A stretch of DNA of 64,000 nucleotides from Paenibacillus harenae DSM 16969 (GTDB taxonomy: Bacteria > Bacillota > Bacilli > Paenibacillales > Paenibacillaceae), in the NCBI RefSeq assembly GCF_000422465.1, contig NZ_AULV01000020.1, positions 31,355-95,354 on the forward strand, read 5' to 3'. The notes beneath the pieces are model-generated. The model had not been told where the DNA came from and did no database searches. It saw only the letters and a program-made list of their open reading frames with translations. This document shows positions 9,191 through 18,096 of the stretch, in pieces. The position numbers and the translations under genes are program-made. Within the stretch, counting starts at the first letter, position 1. Each line of letters starts with the position of its first letter.

Positions 9191-9257
9191 AGCTATGATG
9201 GGCAAAATCCACTTTAGCTTCGCCATCACTAACTATGCTGGATAATCCACTATAGCT
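9191..9257. repeat. Two copies of a short imperfect palindrome
   Basis: Copy 1 (9191-9219) and copy 2 (9232-9257) share the pattern CTATG-TGG...ATCCACT-TAGCT and are each self-complementary (AGCTAT..../....TAGCT). They fill the gap between the qox terminator and the acetyltransferase gene. They could be small interspersed palindromic elements. Nothing else is seen in this roughly 280-base stretch. Confidence 0.5.
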
Positions 9258-9419
9258 AAAAACGTTTAGCGTCAGCCCCATTAAAAGCCTTATAATTTAG
9301 CGGCGCCGCATGACATCGCTTGAATAAACGGCTATAAACAAACTTTCCCTTTCGCTCCCTCCGCCGGACGTGACATACTCATGTGTATAGACACGACTTT
9401 GGGAACGGAGGGGTCAAAC

Positions 9420-10439
9420 ATGACCATTAAGCTTCGCTCGCTGCGGCTCCCGGACGATTACGAGGCGATTGCAGAGCTGTTGAATACGGTCTGGTCCGAG
9501 CCATCGACAGCTGAGAGCTTGCGTGAAGCGGATGAGAAGCTGTACGAGGTTGGACACACCTGGTTCGACGAGAACGGGCTGCTGGCAGGCTATGACCGGG
9601 AGCGGCAGGTTGCCGTCACGGAACAGGGGGAGATTGCCGGCTATGTCTGGTCCTGGCGGGCGCCATGGACAGAGCCGGGCTATTTGTGCAATACGCTGGT
9701 CGTAGCGGAAGAATATCGGAACCGCGGCATCGGCAAGCTTCTGCTGCGGCATACGGTGGACTGGGCTTCCAAGCTGGGAGCTGTCGCGCTCATCGCCGAG
9801 GTATGGGATGATCATCAAGCCGCGATTGCGTTTGCTGGCCAAAGGGGATTTATCATCGAACGCCACGCGTTCCAGTCGCTGTTAAAGCTCGACGGCAATC
9901 AACCGCAGCGGTTGGATGCCATGCTGGAAGGTTTTATAGAACCGAAGGAAATCCGTTTTCTCACATTGGCGGATGAACCTGGCGAAGAGAGCGAGCTGAA
10001 GCTGTATCAGCTTTACAAAGAATCGCTGATCGACATTCCCGGTTTTCTCGGCGACGTGCCGGAGCTGGGCGAATGGCGCAAATGGTACTTGAAGGTGGAC
10101 GGATATGCGCCGGAACGCGTCATTATCGCCGCTGACGGAGACAGGTTCGTCGGAATTACGAATGTGCTGCACAATCCGCAAACCAACGGCATGTACCATG
10201 AATATACCGGCGTCAGCCGGGATTATCGCGGCAGAGGAATTGCATTCGCCTTGAAAGTAAAAGCCGTGCAGCTTGCCATGAACAGCAAGGCTGCTTACCT
10301 GCGTACCGATAACGATTCGACGAATGCGCCTATTTTAAAAATCAACCGAAGGCTTGGCTACACCCCGCTCCGCGGATCGTACCGGATCATTGCCCAGCTT
10401 CGTCACGTACAGGAACGGCTTGGGACTTCGATTATATAG
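9420..10439 (+). CDS. GNAT acetyltransferase with two GNAT domains
   Basis: A 339-residue protein built from two GNAT folds. The first carries the acetyl-CoA loop EYRNRGIGKLL near residue 100; the second carries DYRGRGIAFALKVKA near residue 270. This tandem arrangement resembles MshD-like acetyltransferases, but the substrate cannot be read from the sequence. The ATG at 9420 follows GGAGGGG by seven bases; an upstream ATG at 9381 has no such site. Monocistronic. Confidence 0.85.
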   Translation: MTIKLRSLRLPDDYEAIAELLNTVWSEPSTAESLREADEKLYEVGHTWFDENGLLAGYDRERQVAVTEQGEIAGYVWSWRAPWTEPGYLCNTLVVAEEYRNRGIGKLLLRHTVDWASKLGAVALIAEVWDDHQAAIAFAGQRGFIIERHAFQSLLKLDGNQPQRLDAMLEGFIEPKEIRFLTLADEPGEESELKLYQLYKESLIDIPGFLGDVPELGEWRKWYLKVDGYAPERVIIAADGDRFVGITNVLHNPQTNGMYHEYTGVSRDYRGRGIAFALKVKAVQLAMNSKAAYLRTDNDSTNAPILKINRRLGYTPLRGSYRIIAQLRHVQERLGTSII

Positions 10440-10569
10440 AGCCGAAAATCATTGACGAATCGTATAATGCCTTAGAGAAAACTTCAACTATACGATATAC
10501 AGGCGCTTGCATGACGGAAGACCGCATTTAGCCGCCTTCCGACATGCTTTGCCCCAATATATCCCAAGA

Positions 10570-11250
10570 TCAGCGCTGCCGCTGCTGGATCTCCACGCCC
10601 TTCGGAACGATCAGCGTAAGCTGGGGATTGACGGTGTCCGAGACAAACCCGCCGTCCTGGCGCTCCACCGTTCCGATCATGACGTACATGGTCGAGCCGA
10701 CGACATTCGTCCGCAGCAGGCTGTCGTCCAGCCGGTCCAGCTTCTCAGCCGACCAATAACGCACCTGGCCGAACAGCTTCACTTCCCTTGTATCTGCCTC
10801 ATCAAATTCCACGCCGTCCATGCTATGTACGACGATTTTGTTGATCTCCGCCGGCACTTGTACGGATTGCGTATCGACAAAAGCCGAACGCTGCGTCATT
10901 TGCAGTCCCCGCTGCAGCTCATCGAACAAGCCCGTCGACATGAGGAGCGCAAGACCCAGGCTAACCGTGCCAATCACCCCGACAAAAAACACACTGATCC
11001 AATCGTAGCGTACGATCGCGCGGTCGCTGCCGGAAAATTTCAAGTAGAGCAGCAGCTCCGCTCCCAGCATAATAAATACGATAGGCGCCACCCACGTCAA
11101 CACTTCGTAGGACTCGATATCCTGCCACAGTGATACCGCGAGCGCCGTTCCCATCAGCATAAGCGTAATGCCCATCGATAGCGAGCCGACCCGCCAAGTA
11201 CGTATGCTCGCTCCGCGACCGGTTTCGGGAATAACGTTAGCGCTGTTCAT
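10570..11250 (-). CDS. Membrane protein of unknown function in a sigma-factor operon
   Basis: A 226-residue protein with about four membrane helices in the first 125 residues, then a soluble domain of beta character. The layout loosely recalls envelope-stress proteins of the LiaF/DUF4097 kind, but no firm family match is made. The ATG at 11250 follows GGGGGAG and overlaps the last 14 bases of the upstream gene, so translation is probably coupled. It is the last gene of a four-gene operon headed by an ECF sigma factor, which suggests an envelope-related role. Confidence 0.75.
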   Translation of the reverse strand: MNSANVIPETGRGASIRTWRVGSLSMGITLMLMGTALAVSLWQDIESYEVLTWVAPIVFIMLGAELLLYLKFSGSDRAIVRYDWISVFFVGVIGTVSLGLALLMSTGLFDELQRGLQMTQRSAFVDTQSVQVPAEINKIVVHSMDGVEFDEADTREVKLFGQVRYWSAEKLDRLDDSLLRTNVVGSTMYVMIGTVERQDGGFVSDTVNPQLTLIVPKGVEIQQRQR

Positions 11251-12424
11251 TTTGCTCCCCCTCCCGTTCGTCGTATGCCTTAGCGAATCCGGCTTGTTCA
11301 GGCGCCGGCGGCGCAAAGTTTCTGTGGTCGGCTCTATTGCTGCCGAAGGTTAACCGCAAACCGAGCAGAATCAGCACAAACGAAACGACTACCGTCGGAA
11401 TGATATAGATGAAATCCATATAGGCATCGTAAATTTGCTTCGTAAAATGATTGAACACGAAATTATTGATGACACGGTTCAGTAAGTAATACACCCCAAA
11501 CCCGATCAAGGCGACGCCGAACCACTTCTGATATGGAACGAACTGTTTCATCACCGGCTCGTCGGTCAGCTCATGCCGCTCGTAGCGCGACGTCTGCTGC
11601 AGCGCGTCGAAGAAGGCGAAGCACCAGAACAGCGGCAGCAGGAAGAAGAACAGCGACAGTCTCAAGTTATCCATAATATAGATGGCCAGCAGGAAGCCCC
11701 CCATGAGCTGGAGTCCTCGCTTCTGAAGCCCCAAATAAAGATGGCCCGCTCCCGGGAAAATCGACAGAGCGATCGCAAGCACTTTGTTCTTGCGCCCGGA
11801 CGCGATTTGCCTCTCCAAATCCTCGAATATGGCGCGGTCGACGATCGCCTCGCCCCTCAGCTTCGCGTTCAGTAGCGATATCGCGTCGAACATGCTGTAA
11901 ATCCAGATCACCGGCAGAGCCAGCAAGAAAATGAGCAGCGCCCCGGAGCCCGTCACGATACTGAGAAAAACGACGATTGCGAACAATCCGATAAAGGAGA
12001 TGAGCAGCGTGATGCCGCGCTGCATAAGTCCGAGGCTCATATGGCCAAGCCCCGGCAGGAACGAGAGCAGGATCGCGCGCGTTCTCTCGCGCTGCTGCTC
12101 TTGAGAAAACTGCTCCGCCACCGCGTATGTGTCCGGGTACCCCCCGTAAGCGGCATGTCCGGCGCCGGCCGTCTGCACTTTGCCTGACAGAAGCGAAAAA
12201 ATCATATCAACCATGTTGATGATCCATATCAGAACCGCGATGATCAGCAGAAAAACCGCAATCTCCTCTGCACCGCTATTCGAAACGAGAAACAAAAAAA
12301 TCAGTCCCAGCGGTCCGAAAAATCCTCCCCCATATATAATCGTGCGGACGGGCCGTCCCAAATACGCATGTCCTGCGCCTGGTATAAACGAAAGCAAAAA
12401 AGCGGTTAACGGGCTTTTGTTCAT
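11237..12424 (-). CDS. Multi-pass membrane protein with three internal repeats
   Basis: A 395-residue, strongly hydrophobic protein. A short motif appears three times: LSFIPGAGHAYLG near residue 10, LSFLPGLGHMSLG near 123 and LSIFPGAGHLYLG near 221. Each copy is followed by one or two membrane helices, so the protein is an internal triplication of a TM2/DUF5683-like unit. A further pair of helices follows near the C-terminus. It lies between an anti-sigma factor gene and another membrane protein gene, both on the same strand. Function unknown. Confidence 0.8.
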   Translation of the reverse strand: MNKSPLTAFLLSFIPGAGHAYLGRPVRTIIYGGGFFGPLGLIFLFLVSNSGAEEIAVFLLIIAVLIWIINMVDMIFSLLSGKVQTAGAGHAAYGGYPDTYAVAEQFSQEQQRERTRAILLSFLPGLGHMSLGLMQRGITLLISFIGLFAIVVFLSIVTGSGALLIFLLALPVIWIYSMFDAISLLNAKLRGEAIVDRAIFEDLERQIASGRKNKVLAIALSIFPGAGHLYLGLQKRGLQLMGGFLLAIYIMDNLRLSLFFFLLPLFWCFAFFDALQQTSRYERHELTDEPVMKQFVPYQKWFGVALIGFGVYYLLNRVINNFVFNHFTKQIYDAYMDFIYIIPTVVVSFVLILLGLRLTFGSNRADHRNFAPPAPEQAGFAKAYDEREGEQNEQR

Positions 12425-12460
12425 GGATGGTTCATTCCTTTCTTTATGTTCATAAGGCTA

Positions 12461-13042
12461 TTATTTAAACCGCAATGCTTGCAGCCCGTCGAGCCAAGAG
12501 CCGGTCTGGCTGACCATCCGGTCCGACCACGATTCCGCCTGTCCGGTAATCGGGCTGTTCGCGACCGGATGATGCGCCCGGCTCTCTAGTAGATCCCGCT
12601 CCTCCAACCGCTGCGAGAAGGCCGCAAAGGTGCCGCTGCCGAGCAGCATCAGCGTAACCGAAGCCGCGATCGTATACTGGACGGCCGGATGCTGCAGCCA
12701 AGTACCGCGGCGGGAGGCTTTTGCATGTGATACGATCAGCTGCTCGGAAGCCGTCTTCCGCTCCCGCTCCAGCCTCTGCTCGTTCATAAGCCGCGACACG
12801 ACGCGTTGCTCCAGCTGCAGCATATCCGGCAGTCCGCCGCCTGCCCCCGCTTCCTCCGAGCCGTTCACCGTCATGAACAGCGCAAGGCAAGCCTCGCATT
12901 CCACCAGCCGTTGATCGATTCGCTCCCGCTCCGGCTCGGCTAACAGTCCCTGTACGTAATGCTTCATTTCTTCCAACGTAACATGCTGATGCATCGTCAG
13001 ATTCCGGTCATGCTCCGCATGTCCCCAAGTGGTATCGTTCAT
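12461..13042 (-). CDS. Anti-sigma factor with a degenerate zinc-finger domain
   Basis: A 193-residue protein: a cytoplasmic N-terminal zf-HC2-like domain (about residues 15-60), a linker, one membrane helix near residue 130 and a short outer tail. This is the layout of RsiW-type anti-sigma factors that hold an ECF sigma factor at the membrane. The zinc site is atypical. The CxxC pair is present (VECEACLALF), but the histidine normally four residues before the first cysteine is arginine (QRLVEC). The start overlaps the sigma gene stop by four bases (ATGA). Confidence 0.85.
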   Translation of the reverse strand: MNDTTWGHAEHDRNLTMHQHVTLEEMKHYVQGLLAEPERERIDQRLVECEACLALFMTVNGSEEAGAGGGLPDMLQLEQRVVSRLMNEQRLERERKTASEQLIVSHAKASRRGTWLQHPAVQYTIAASVTLMLLGSGTFAAFSQRLEERDLLESRAHHPVANSPITGQAESWSDRMVSQTGSWLDGLQALRFK

Positions 13043-13575
13043 TCAAAATCCTCCTTCCGCCAATGCCGCTTCATCCAGCTTCGCGCCCGGTACAGCCGGG
13101 ATTCCACGCTTTTGGGCGCGAGGCCCGTCTCCGCCGCGATCTGTTCGTACGATTTATCCTCCATATAAAAGGCAGTGACGACCTCGCGATAATTGTCCGG
13201 AAGCGTCTCAATCCGCCCTCTGAGCAGTCGCTTGTCCTCCTGCTCGATAGCTACCGTCTCGGCTGCAGGCATTCCTGCCCGGGCACCCTGTCCCGCCTCG
13301 GACAGCTGTTCCTCGTCAGCAAGCTCCTCCGGTCTTCGCGCTCTGCTTCGCTTGAAATCAATGGCGCGATTAACGGCAATCCGCGTTATCCACGTCTTCA
13401 GTCCGTCCAATCGGCATTCCGGGAGAGAGCGATAAATTTGCAGCAGCACTTCCTGCGTTACGTCTTCCGCATCATGAGGCGAATGAAGCACTGCGAAGAC
13501 CGTTCTATATATATACGGACCGTAGGCTTGTACGAAAGGCCGATAATGCTCTGCCCCGCCGCTTCGCACAGCCAT
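13039..13575 (-). CDS. ECF RNA polymerase sigma factor
   Basis: A sigma-70 family protein of 178 residues from the ATG at 13575, with region 2 (HDAEDVTQEVLLQIYRSL) and region 4 (KSYEQIAAETGLAPKSVESR, a helix-turn-helix). It is coupled to its anti-sigma factor by a four-base overlap. The annotated ATG has no ribosome binding site at a normal distance. AGGAGG lies eight bases before an in-frame ATT at 13596, and starting there would add DEDWI-type residues usual for this family. True initiation may therefore be at that ATT. The regulon probably includes the operon itself. Confidence 0.9.
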   Translation of the reverse strand: MAVRSGGAEHYRPFVQAYGPYIYRTVFAVLHSPHDAEDVTQEVLLQIYRSLPECRLDGLKTWITRIAVNRAIDFKRSRARRPEELADEEQLSEAGQGARAGMPAAETVAIEQEDKRLLRGRIETLPDNYREVVTAFYMEDKSYEQIAAETGLAPKSVESRLYRARSWMKRHWRKEDFE

Positions 13576-13621
13576 GATCCAATCCTCGTCTTGAATGTCG
13601 CTCTCCTCCTTCCCGAGAGAA

Positions 13622-13651
13622 TAGACGTCGGCGCGTCCCGTTTGCCCTGCA
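13622..13651 (-). promoter_or_regulatory. Possible ECF-type autoregulated promoter
   Basis: On the minus strand TGCAGG (13646-13651) and CGTCTA (13622-13627) are 18 bases apart, just upstream of the sigma gene. CGTC is a common -10 for ECF sigma factors. The -35 is a weak match, so this is tentative. Confidence 0.3.
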
Positions 13652-13783
13652 CTTTTTACAAAAAAACTTTTTCACCCGACTTCCATCTGCTATGAAATAG
13701 AATTTGAAAAAAGGATAATTGTCATTCCGACCGAACTATTAGTATGACTAAAGGCAAGTTGACAGAAGGAATGGAGGAAAAAA

Positions 13784-15016
13784 ATGTTTGGCTTAACCAG
13801 GCTTCCCAAAAATGCGCGCGGCTGCCTGCTCTATGAACCGCTGTTTCTAATCCCGTACAGCATGTTCAGCACGTACGCCACGATTTATATGTTTGAAATG
13901 GGGATGAACGAGACGGCCATCGGCTGGGTCACCACGCTAACCCTGATTGTACAGGTATTCTCGTCCTTCATCAGCGGCTACCTGACCGACAGGCTCGGCA
14001 GGAAATGGGCGCTGCTATATTTTGACGTGCTTAGCTGGACGGTCGGAACGCTGCTCTGGGCGGTATCGCAAAATATATGGTTCTTTATCGTCGCGGCCGT
14101 CGTGAACGGTTTTCAACGAGTGCCGCATACCGCTTTCTACTGCTTGCTTGTAGAAGACACCGAGCCGAAGGACCGGACCTTCGTCTTCTCCGTTCTTCAG
14201 TTCGTCGGCATGCTTGGGGGGTTGTTCGCTCCGCTCGGCGGGCTGCTTGTCGCTCATTACGGACTGATACCCGGCATGCGGATCATGTATGTTCTCGCCT
14301 GCGTCTGCATGACGGTTCAATTCGTCGGACGGCATTTTGCCACCCGCGAGACGGAAATCGGCCTTCGCAAAATGGCGGAAACCCGCAGCGTCGGCTTTAT
14401 GGCCGGACTGCGCGAATACAAAGGGGTCATCAACGGCATGGTTGACAATAAGCCTCTTCTGATGATTTTCGGCGTCTACATTCTGTTCCAGTTCCAGCTT
14501 ACGATGAAAGGCACCTATCTGTCGCTCTTTCTCGTCGATTATCTTCAGTTGGACAGCGGACTCGTGTCGATATTCCCGGCAGTAACCTCCGTCATTATGC
14601 TGCTCTCCATGTGGCTGCTGCTGCCCCGGCTGGGCGATAACAGACTCCATGCGGTCATGCTGTGGGGCTTCTTCATCTCGCTGGTGTCCAATCTGCTGCT
14701 GATTCTGCCGCTTCCCGGCATGATGTTCTGGCTGATCCTCAGCACCGTTCTCGCCGCGGCGGGTACGATGATGACGTATCCGTATTTGGAAGCGGCGGTC
14801 GCCAACGCCATCGACGACGAAAACCGGGCAAGCGTATTTGCGATGCTGTCCGTGCTGATTCTGCTTGTCGTATCACCTTCCGGCATTATTGGAGGCTGGG
14901 CTTACCGCCTCGCCCCCTCCCTGCCGTTTCTGCTGATTGTGCTGTCGTTCGCGGCGAGTATGGCGCTGCTGATGCTGTATAAGAAGAGCGCCGGGCGTGA
15001 AGAAGCGAAAGTGTGA
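13784..15016 (+). CDS. MFS transporter
   Basis: A 410-residue transporter with 12 predicted membrane helices. The MFS signature between helices 2 and 3 is present (GYLTDRLGRKWALL, about residues 65-78). GGAGGAAAAAAA immediately upstream supports the ATG at 13784. It is divergent from the sigma-factor operon and monocistronic. The substrate is unknown. A 14-base tandem duplication covers its stop codon. Confidence 0.88.
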   Translation: MFGLTRLPKNARGCLLYEPLFLIPYSMFSTYATIYMFEMGMNETAIGWVTTLTLIVQVFSSFISGYLTDRLGRKWALLYFDVLSWTVGTLLWAVSQNIWFFIVAAVVNGFQRVPHTAFYCLLVEDTEPKDRTFVFSVLQFVGMLGGLFAPLGGLLVAHYGLIPGMRIMYVLACVCMTVQFVGRHFATRETEIGLRKMAETRSVGFMAGLREYKGVINGMVDNKPLLMIFGVYILFQFQLTMKGTYLSLFLVDYLQLDSGLVSIFPAVTSVIMLLSMWLLLPRLGDNRLHAVMLWGFFISLVSNLLLILPLPGMMFWLILSTVLAAAGTMMTYPYLEAAVANAIDDENRASVFAMLSVLILLVVSPSGIIGGWAYRLAPSLPFLLIVLSFAASMALLMLYKKSAGREEAKV

Positions 15017-15040
15017 TTGCGTAAGCGTGATTGCGTAAGC
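15013..15040. repeat. Tandem 14-bp duplication
   Basis: GTGATTGCGTAAGC occurs twice, back to back, at 15013-15026 and 15027-15040. The first copy contains the TGA stop of the MFS gene, so the duplication does not change the protein. Confidence 0.8.
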
Positions 15041-15065
15041 GTGAGGCTGTACGTGTAAAAACAAC

Positions 15066-15117
15066 AAAGAACCCCATCGTCCGCAAGATTAACTTGCATA
15101 CGATGAGGTTCTTTTTC
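15066..15117 (+). terminator. Rho-independent terminator
   Basis: AAAGAACCcCATCGT pairs with ACGATGaGGTTCTTT and is followed by TT. It ends the MFS transcript. Confidence 0.8.
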
Positions 15118-15149
15118 GTACAGGTCGCCCAGCAAACTTCGCGCCCTCA

Positions 15150-15322
15150 TTAGCAAGAATTCCTCCCTCTAATGCAAAGGAAAAAGCACTATCGACGAGC
15201 TTGCGGGATTTCCTCACTCTAATTCTGCCTATTTTCTTTAATAGAGCCGTTATTCGAGGAATTAGCGGGAGGTTTTACGGTTAATTGGTACGACAAAGCC
15301 AACTGGGATCAATTAATGGGAG
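15150..15322. repeat. Intergenic cluster of degenerate repeat units
   Basis: Related short units occur in both orientations: ATTCCTCCCTCTAAT, TTTCCTCACTCTAATT, AATTAGCGGGAGGTTT and AATTAATGGGAGAATTT. They look like a non-coding interspersed repeat family. The rest of the gap to 15423 holds an AATCCGAA-type tandem stretch near 15340-15372 and no gene. Confidence 0.4.
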
Positions 15323-15422
15323 AATTTCCGGTTAACCGGAATCCGAAATCCGAAATCTGGAATTCGGAATCCATCCCGCCGACCCCGGTGTCTCCCTTAT
15401 TCCCATCTCGATCCCCTGTAGC

Positions 15423-15947
15423 CTACCCGCCCAATGCCGCTTTCAGCTCTTCCGGCGACCGGTCCCACCACTCCTGATTATGCTCGATGAGAAGCTTGCG
15501 AAGCGCAGCCTTCTCCACATCGCCGAGCTCGCCAAGCACGTAGCGGCGCTTGATCGCATAGTCCAGCTTGTTCACGTGGTCGGCAAGGATCTTCCAGCCG
15601 CGGCGGGCCTCCGTATCGATCAGCATCTCGCAGGCCGTCGCGCCCGCATAATACGAGCCTTCCTCTTTACGATCGACCGCTACCCATACGATCCAGCATT
15701 GGCGGCCATCCGGCGTGTCCTCTTTGTTCGGCGTAAACTTGATGCCCCGCTCGATCTTGCTCTTCGCGTGCATCGCGCCTACGTCGATATAAGCCTCTCC
15801 GTCATCGATGATTACGCAGGCCACATCGCTCAAATCGATGGATCCCGCGCCAAAGCCTTTATGTTTTTTGCTGCTCACCACATTGAGCGACAGTGATTTC
15901 TTTTCCTTTTTTTCCGGCTGCTCCGCCTGTCCTTGTTCTTCCGTCAT
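15423..15947 (-). CDS. ywhD: YwhD-family protein
   Basis: A 174-residue soluble protein resembling B. subtilis YwhD, with similar length. A charged N-terminus of about 20 residues precedes a conserved core (GFGAGSIDLSDVACVIIDD, YAIKRRYVLGELG). In B. subtilis ywhD lies beside pbpG, speE and speB, and those three genes are 11-15 kb away here, so partial synteny supports the assignment. Biochemical function is not known. It is transcribed alone. Confidence 0.8.
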   Translation of the reverse strand: MTEEQGQAEQPEKKEKKSLSLNVVSSKKHKGFGAGSIDLSDVACVIIDDGEAYIDVGAMHAKSKIERGIKFTPNKEDTPDGRQCWIVWVAVDRKEEGSYYAGATACEMLIDTEARRGWKILADHVNKLDYAIKRRYVLGELGDVEKAALRKLLIEHNQEWWDRSPEELKAALGG

Positions 15948-16052
15948 GCGTATTCACACCTTCCCCGATACAATAATTCCATTTTAGCTAATAATCCTCC
16001 AAATGCAAACATATACATGCTGTAGATGCTTGTCACGGGAGGGAAACGTTCA

Positions 16053-18068
16053 ATGACTCCACGCTATTTCAAACGAATTGCAATCGTAACACTCGCAGCT
16101 GTACTGCTCGGCGTGTCCGTGCACTACGGCTTCGGGACTGCTTGGCAATCCCAATATACATACGCAATCGCTCCCGCCGCCAAAGCCAAGCAACCCCCCG
16201 CCCCTGCCCAAAATTCGGCCAAGCCGCCGGCGGTGCAGGAACCGAACTCGGTCATGACGCCAAAGCCACAGTCGCTTAGCAAAAGGGTCGTTGAGTACCA
16301 TATCAACGTTCAGTTGCGCGAAGACGCGCGGCATTTGGACGGCGAACAAGCTGTAACTTGGATCAATCCGGGCAAAAAAGCGGTGTCCGAGCTCTACTTC
16401 CATTTGTACCCGAATGCCTTCCAATCGGACAAAACGACGTTTATGAAAGAATCCGGCGGTCAGCTGCGGCAGGACAAGGCTACGGCCGACAGCCAGGGCT
16501 ACATGAAGCTGCTGACGCTGCAGACGCTGGAGGGCGAGAGCCTGCTGCCGCGGCTGCAATACGTACAGCCGGACGACGGCAACGAGCACGACTTTACGCT
16601 AGCCAAGATTCGTCTGCCCGAGCCGGTGGAGCCGGGCAAGTCCGTAACGCTGCGGATGAGCTACGAGGTGAAGCTGCCCGAGGTGTTCGCAAGGATGGGT
16701 TACTCCGGCAATTTCATCATGGCCGGCCAATGGTTCCCGAAGGTCGCCGTCTACGAAACTGCCGGTACGCGCGGCCGGACCTCCGAGGGCTGGAATGTCC
16801 ACCAGTACCATGGCAACTCCGAGTTTTACAGCGATTTCGGTATTTACAGCGTCAAGATTAAAGTACCCGAAGCCTACACCGTCGCCGCTACCGGCTTCCA
16901 GACGAAGGCTATTGAGGTGAAAGACCAGAAGAAGGTCTACCAATTTTACGCGGACGATGTGCATGACTTTGCCTGGTCGGCTTCGCCGGACTTCGTCTAC
17001 GAGGAAGTCGCCTTCTCCGATATCGGCATTCCCGGCGTCCGCATCAAGCTGTATCTCGATCCGTCGCATGCGGCGCTGAAAGACCGCTATATGCATGCCG
17101 CCAAGTCCGCCTTATCCAATTATGCCAAGTGGTACGGCCAATATCCTTACAGCACGCTGTCGATCGTCGTCCCGCCGAAAGGGGCAAACGGAGCCGGAGG
17201 GATGGAATACCCGACGCTTATTACCGCATTCGCGGCCGAGAAGGAGAATCCCGGCTACGATCTGGAGCGAACGGTGGTGCATGAGATCGGCCACCAATAC
17301 TGGTATGGGATGGTAGCGTCGAACGAGTTCGAGGAGGCTTGGCTGGATGAAGGCTTCACCTCCTATGCGGAAGACAAGGTCATGGAAGCCGCTTACGGGC
17401 TGGAGCTTAATCTGCGGGTCGAAGCCAGCTACATGACCGATCCGGCGCCGCTTAAGCAGCCTTCATGGGCATACGGAAGCCATTCCCAATATGCTGAGAA
17501 TGTATACATGAGAGCCAAGCTCGTACTCGTCGGGATCGAGAATCAGGTGGGCTCGCGAACGATGCAGAAGATTTTGCGCACCTATTTCCAAAAATATAAA
17601 TTCAAGCATCCTTCCTCTACCGACTTCCAACGGGTGGTGGAGCAGGTAACGAAAACAAAATGGCATGATTACTTCAGCCAATATGTGTACGATGACCAAA
17701 TGGCCGACTTTTCGGTAGAAGCCATTCACGTCCGGCCGGTGAAGCAGGACGGCAAGCCGATGTACGAGTCTGTCGTGCTGATCAAGCGGAACGGCGGGGT
17801 AAACGGCGAGATCCCGGTCGTCATGCAGTTCACGGACGGTACGAAGGTAACGAAGCGGTGGACGGCGGAGGAAGCCCACATCCAATACAAGCAAGTGCAT
17901 TCCTCGCCGATTGAGTGGGTTGTCGTCGACCCTAACCACTCCAACGTGCTGGACAATAAAATCATCAACAACTTTATGCAGGCGCAGCTGCCGGAAAGCT
18001 CGCGCACGAGATGGAGCCTGGGCGCCGCGAAGCTGATTGAAGGACTGCTCGGGTCGCTGAGCTGGTAA
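16053..18068 (+). CDS. M1-family metallopeptidase
   Basis: A 671-residue protein with an N-terminal signal or anchor helix (about residues 8-28), a Pro/Ala-rich linker, a beta-rich N domain and a gluzincin catalytic domain. The zinc motif HEIGHQYWYG with the third ligand in WLDEGFTSYAED is intact, and GAGGMEYPTL fits the aminopeptidase GxMEN exopeptidase motif with a change. It probably acts outside the membrane as an aminopeptidase-like enzyme. The ATG at 16053 follows GGGAGGG; an earlier in-frame ATG at 16026 lacks a site. A membrane protein gene follows 28 bp downstream. Confidence 0.9.
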   Translation: MTPRYFKRIAIVTLAAVLLGVSVHYGFGTAWQSQYTYAIAPAAKAKQPPAPAQNSAKPPAVQEPNSVMTPKPQSLSKRVVEYHINVQLREDARHLDGEQAVTWINPGKKAVSELYFHLYPNAFQSDKTTFMKESGGQLRQDKATADSQGYMKLLTLQTLEGESLLPRLQYVQPDDGNEHDFTLAKIRLPEPVEPGKSVTLRMSYEVKLPEVFARMGYSGNFIMAGQWFPKVAVYETAGTRGRTSEGWNVHQYHGNSEFYSDFGIYSVKIKVPEAYTVAATGFQTKAIEVKDQKKVYQFYADDVHDFAWSASPDFVYEEVAFSDIGIPGVRIKLYLDPSHAALKDRYMHAAKSALSNYAKWYGQYPYSTLSIVVPPKGANGAGGMEYPTLITAFAAEKENPGYDLERTVVHEIGHQYWYGMVASNEFEEAWLDEGFTSYAEDKVMEAAYGLELNLRVEASYMTDPAPLKQPSWAYGSHSQYAENVYMRAKLVLVGIENQVGSRTMQKILRTYFQKYKFKHPSSTDFQRVVEQVTKTKWHDYFSQYVYDDQMADFSVEAIHVRPVKQDGKPMYESVVLIKRNGGVNGEIPVVMQFTDGTKVTKRWTAEEAHIQYKQVHSSPIEWVVVDPNHSNVLDNKIINNFMQAQLPESSRTRWSLGAAKLIEGLLGSLSW

Positions 18069-18096
18069 GTTATCCGCGTTCAAGGAGCGATAAACC

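Noticed and set aside
9181..9330. A CRISPR array
   Set aside because: Only two palindromic copies with no regular spacers. No array or cas gene is seen anywhere in the window.
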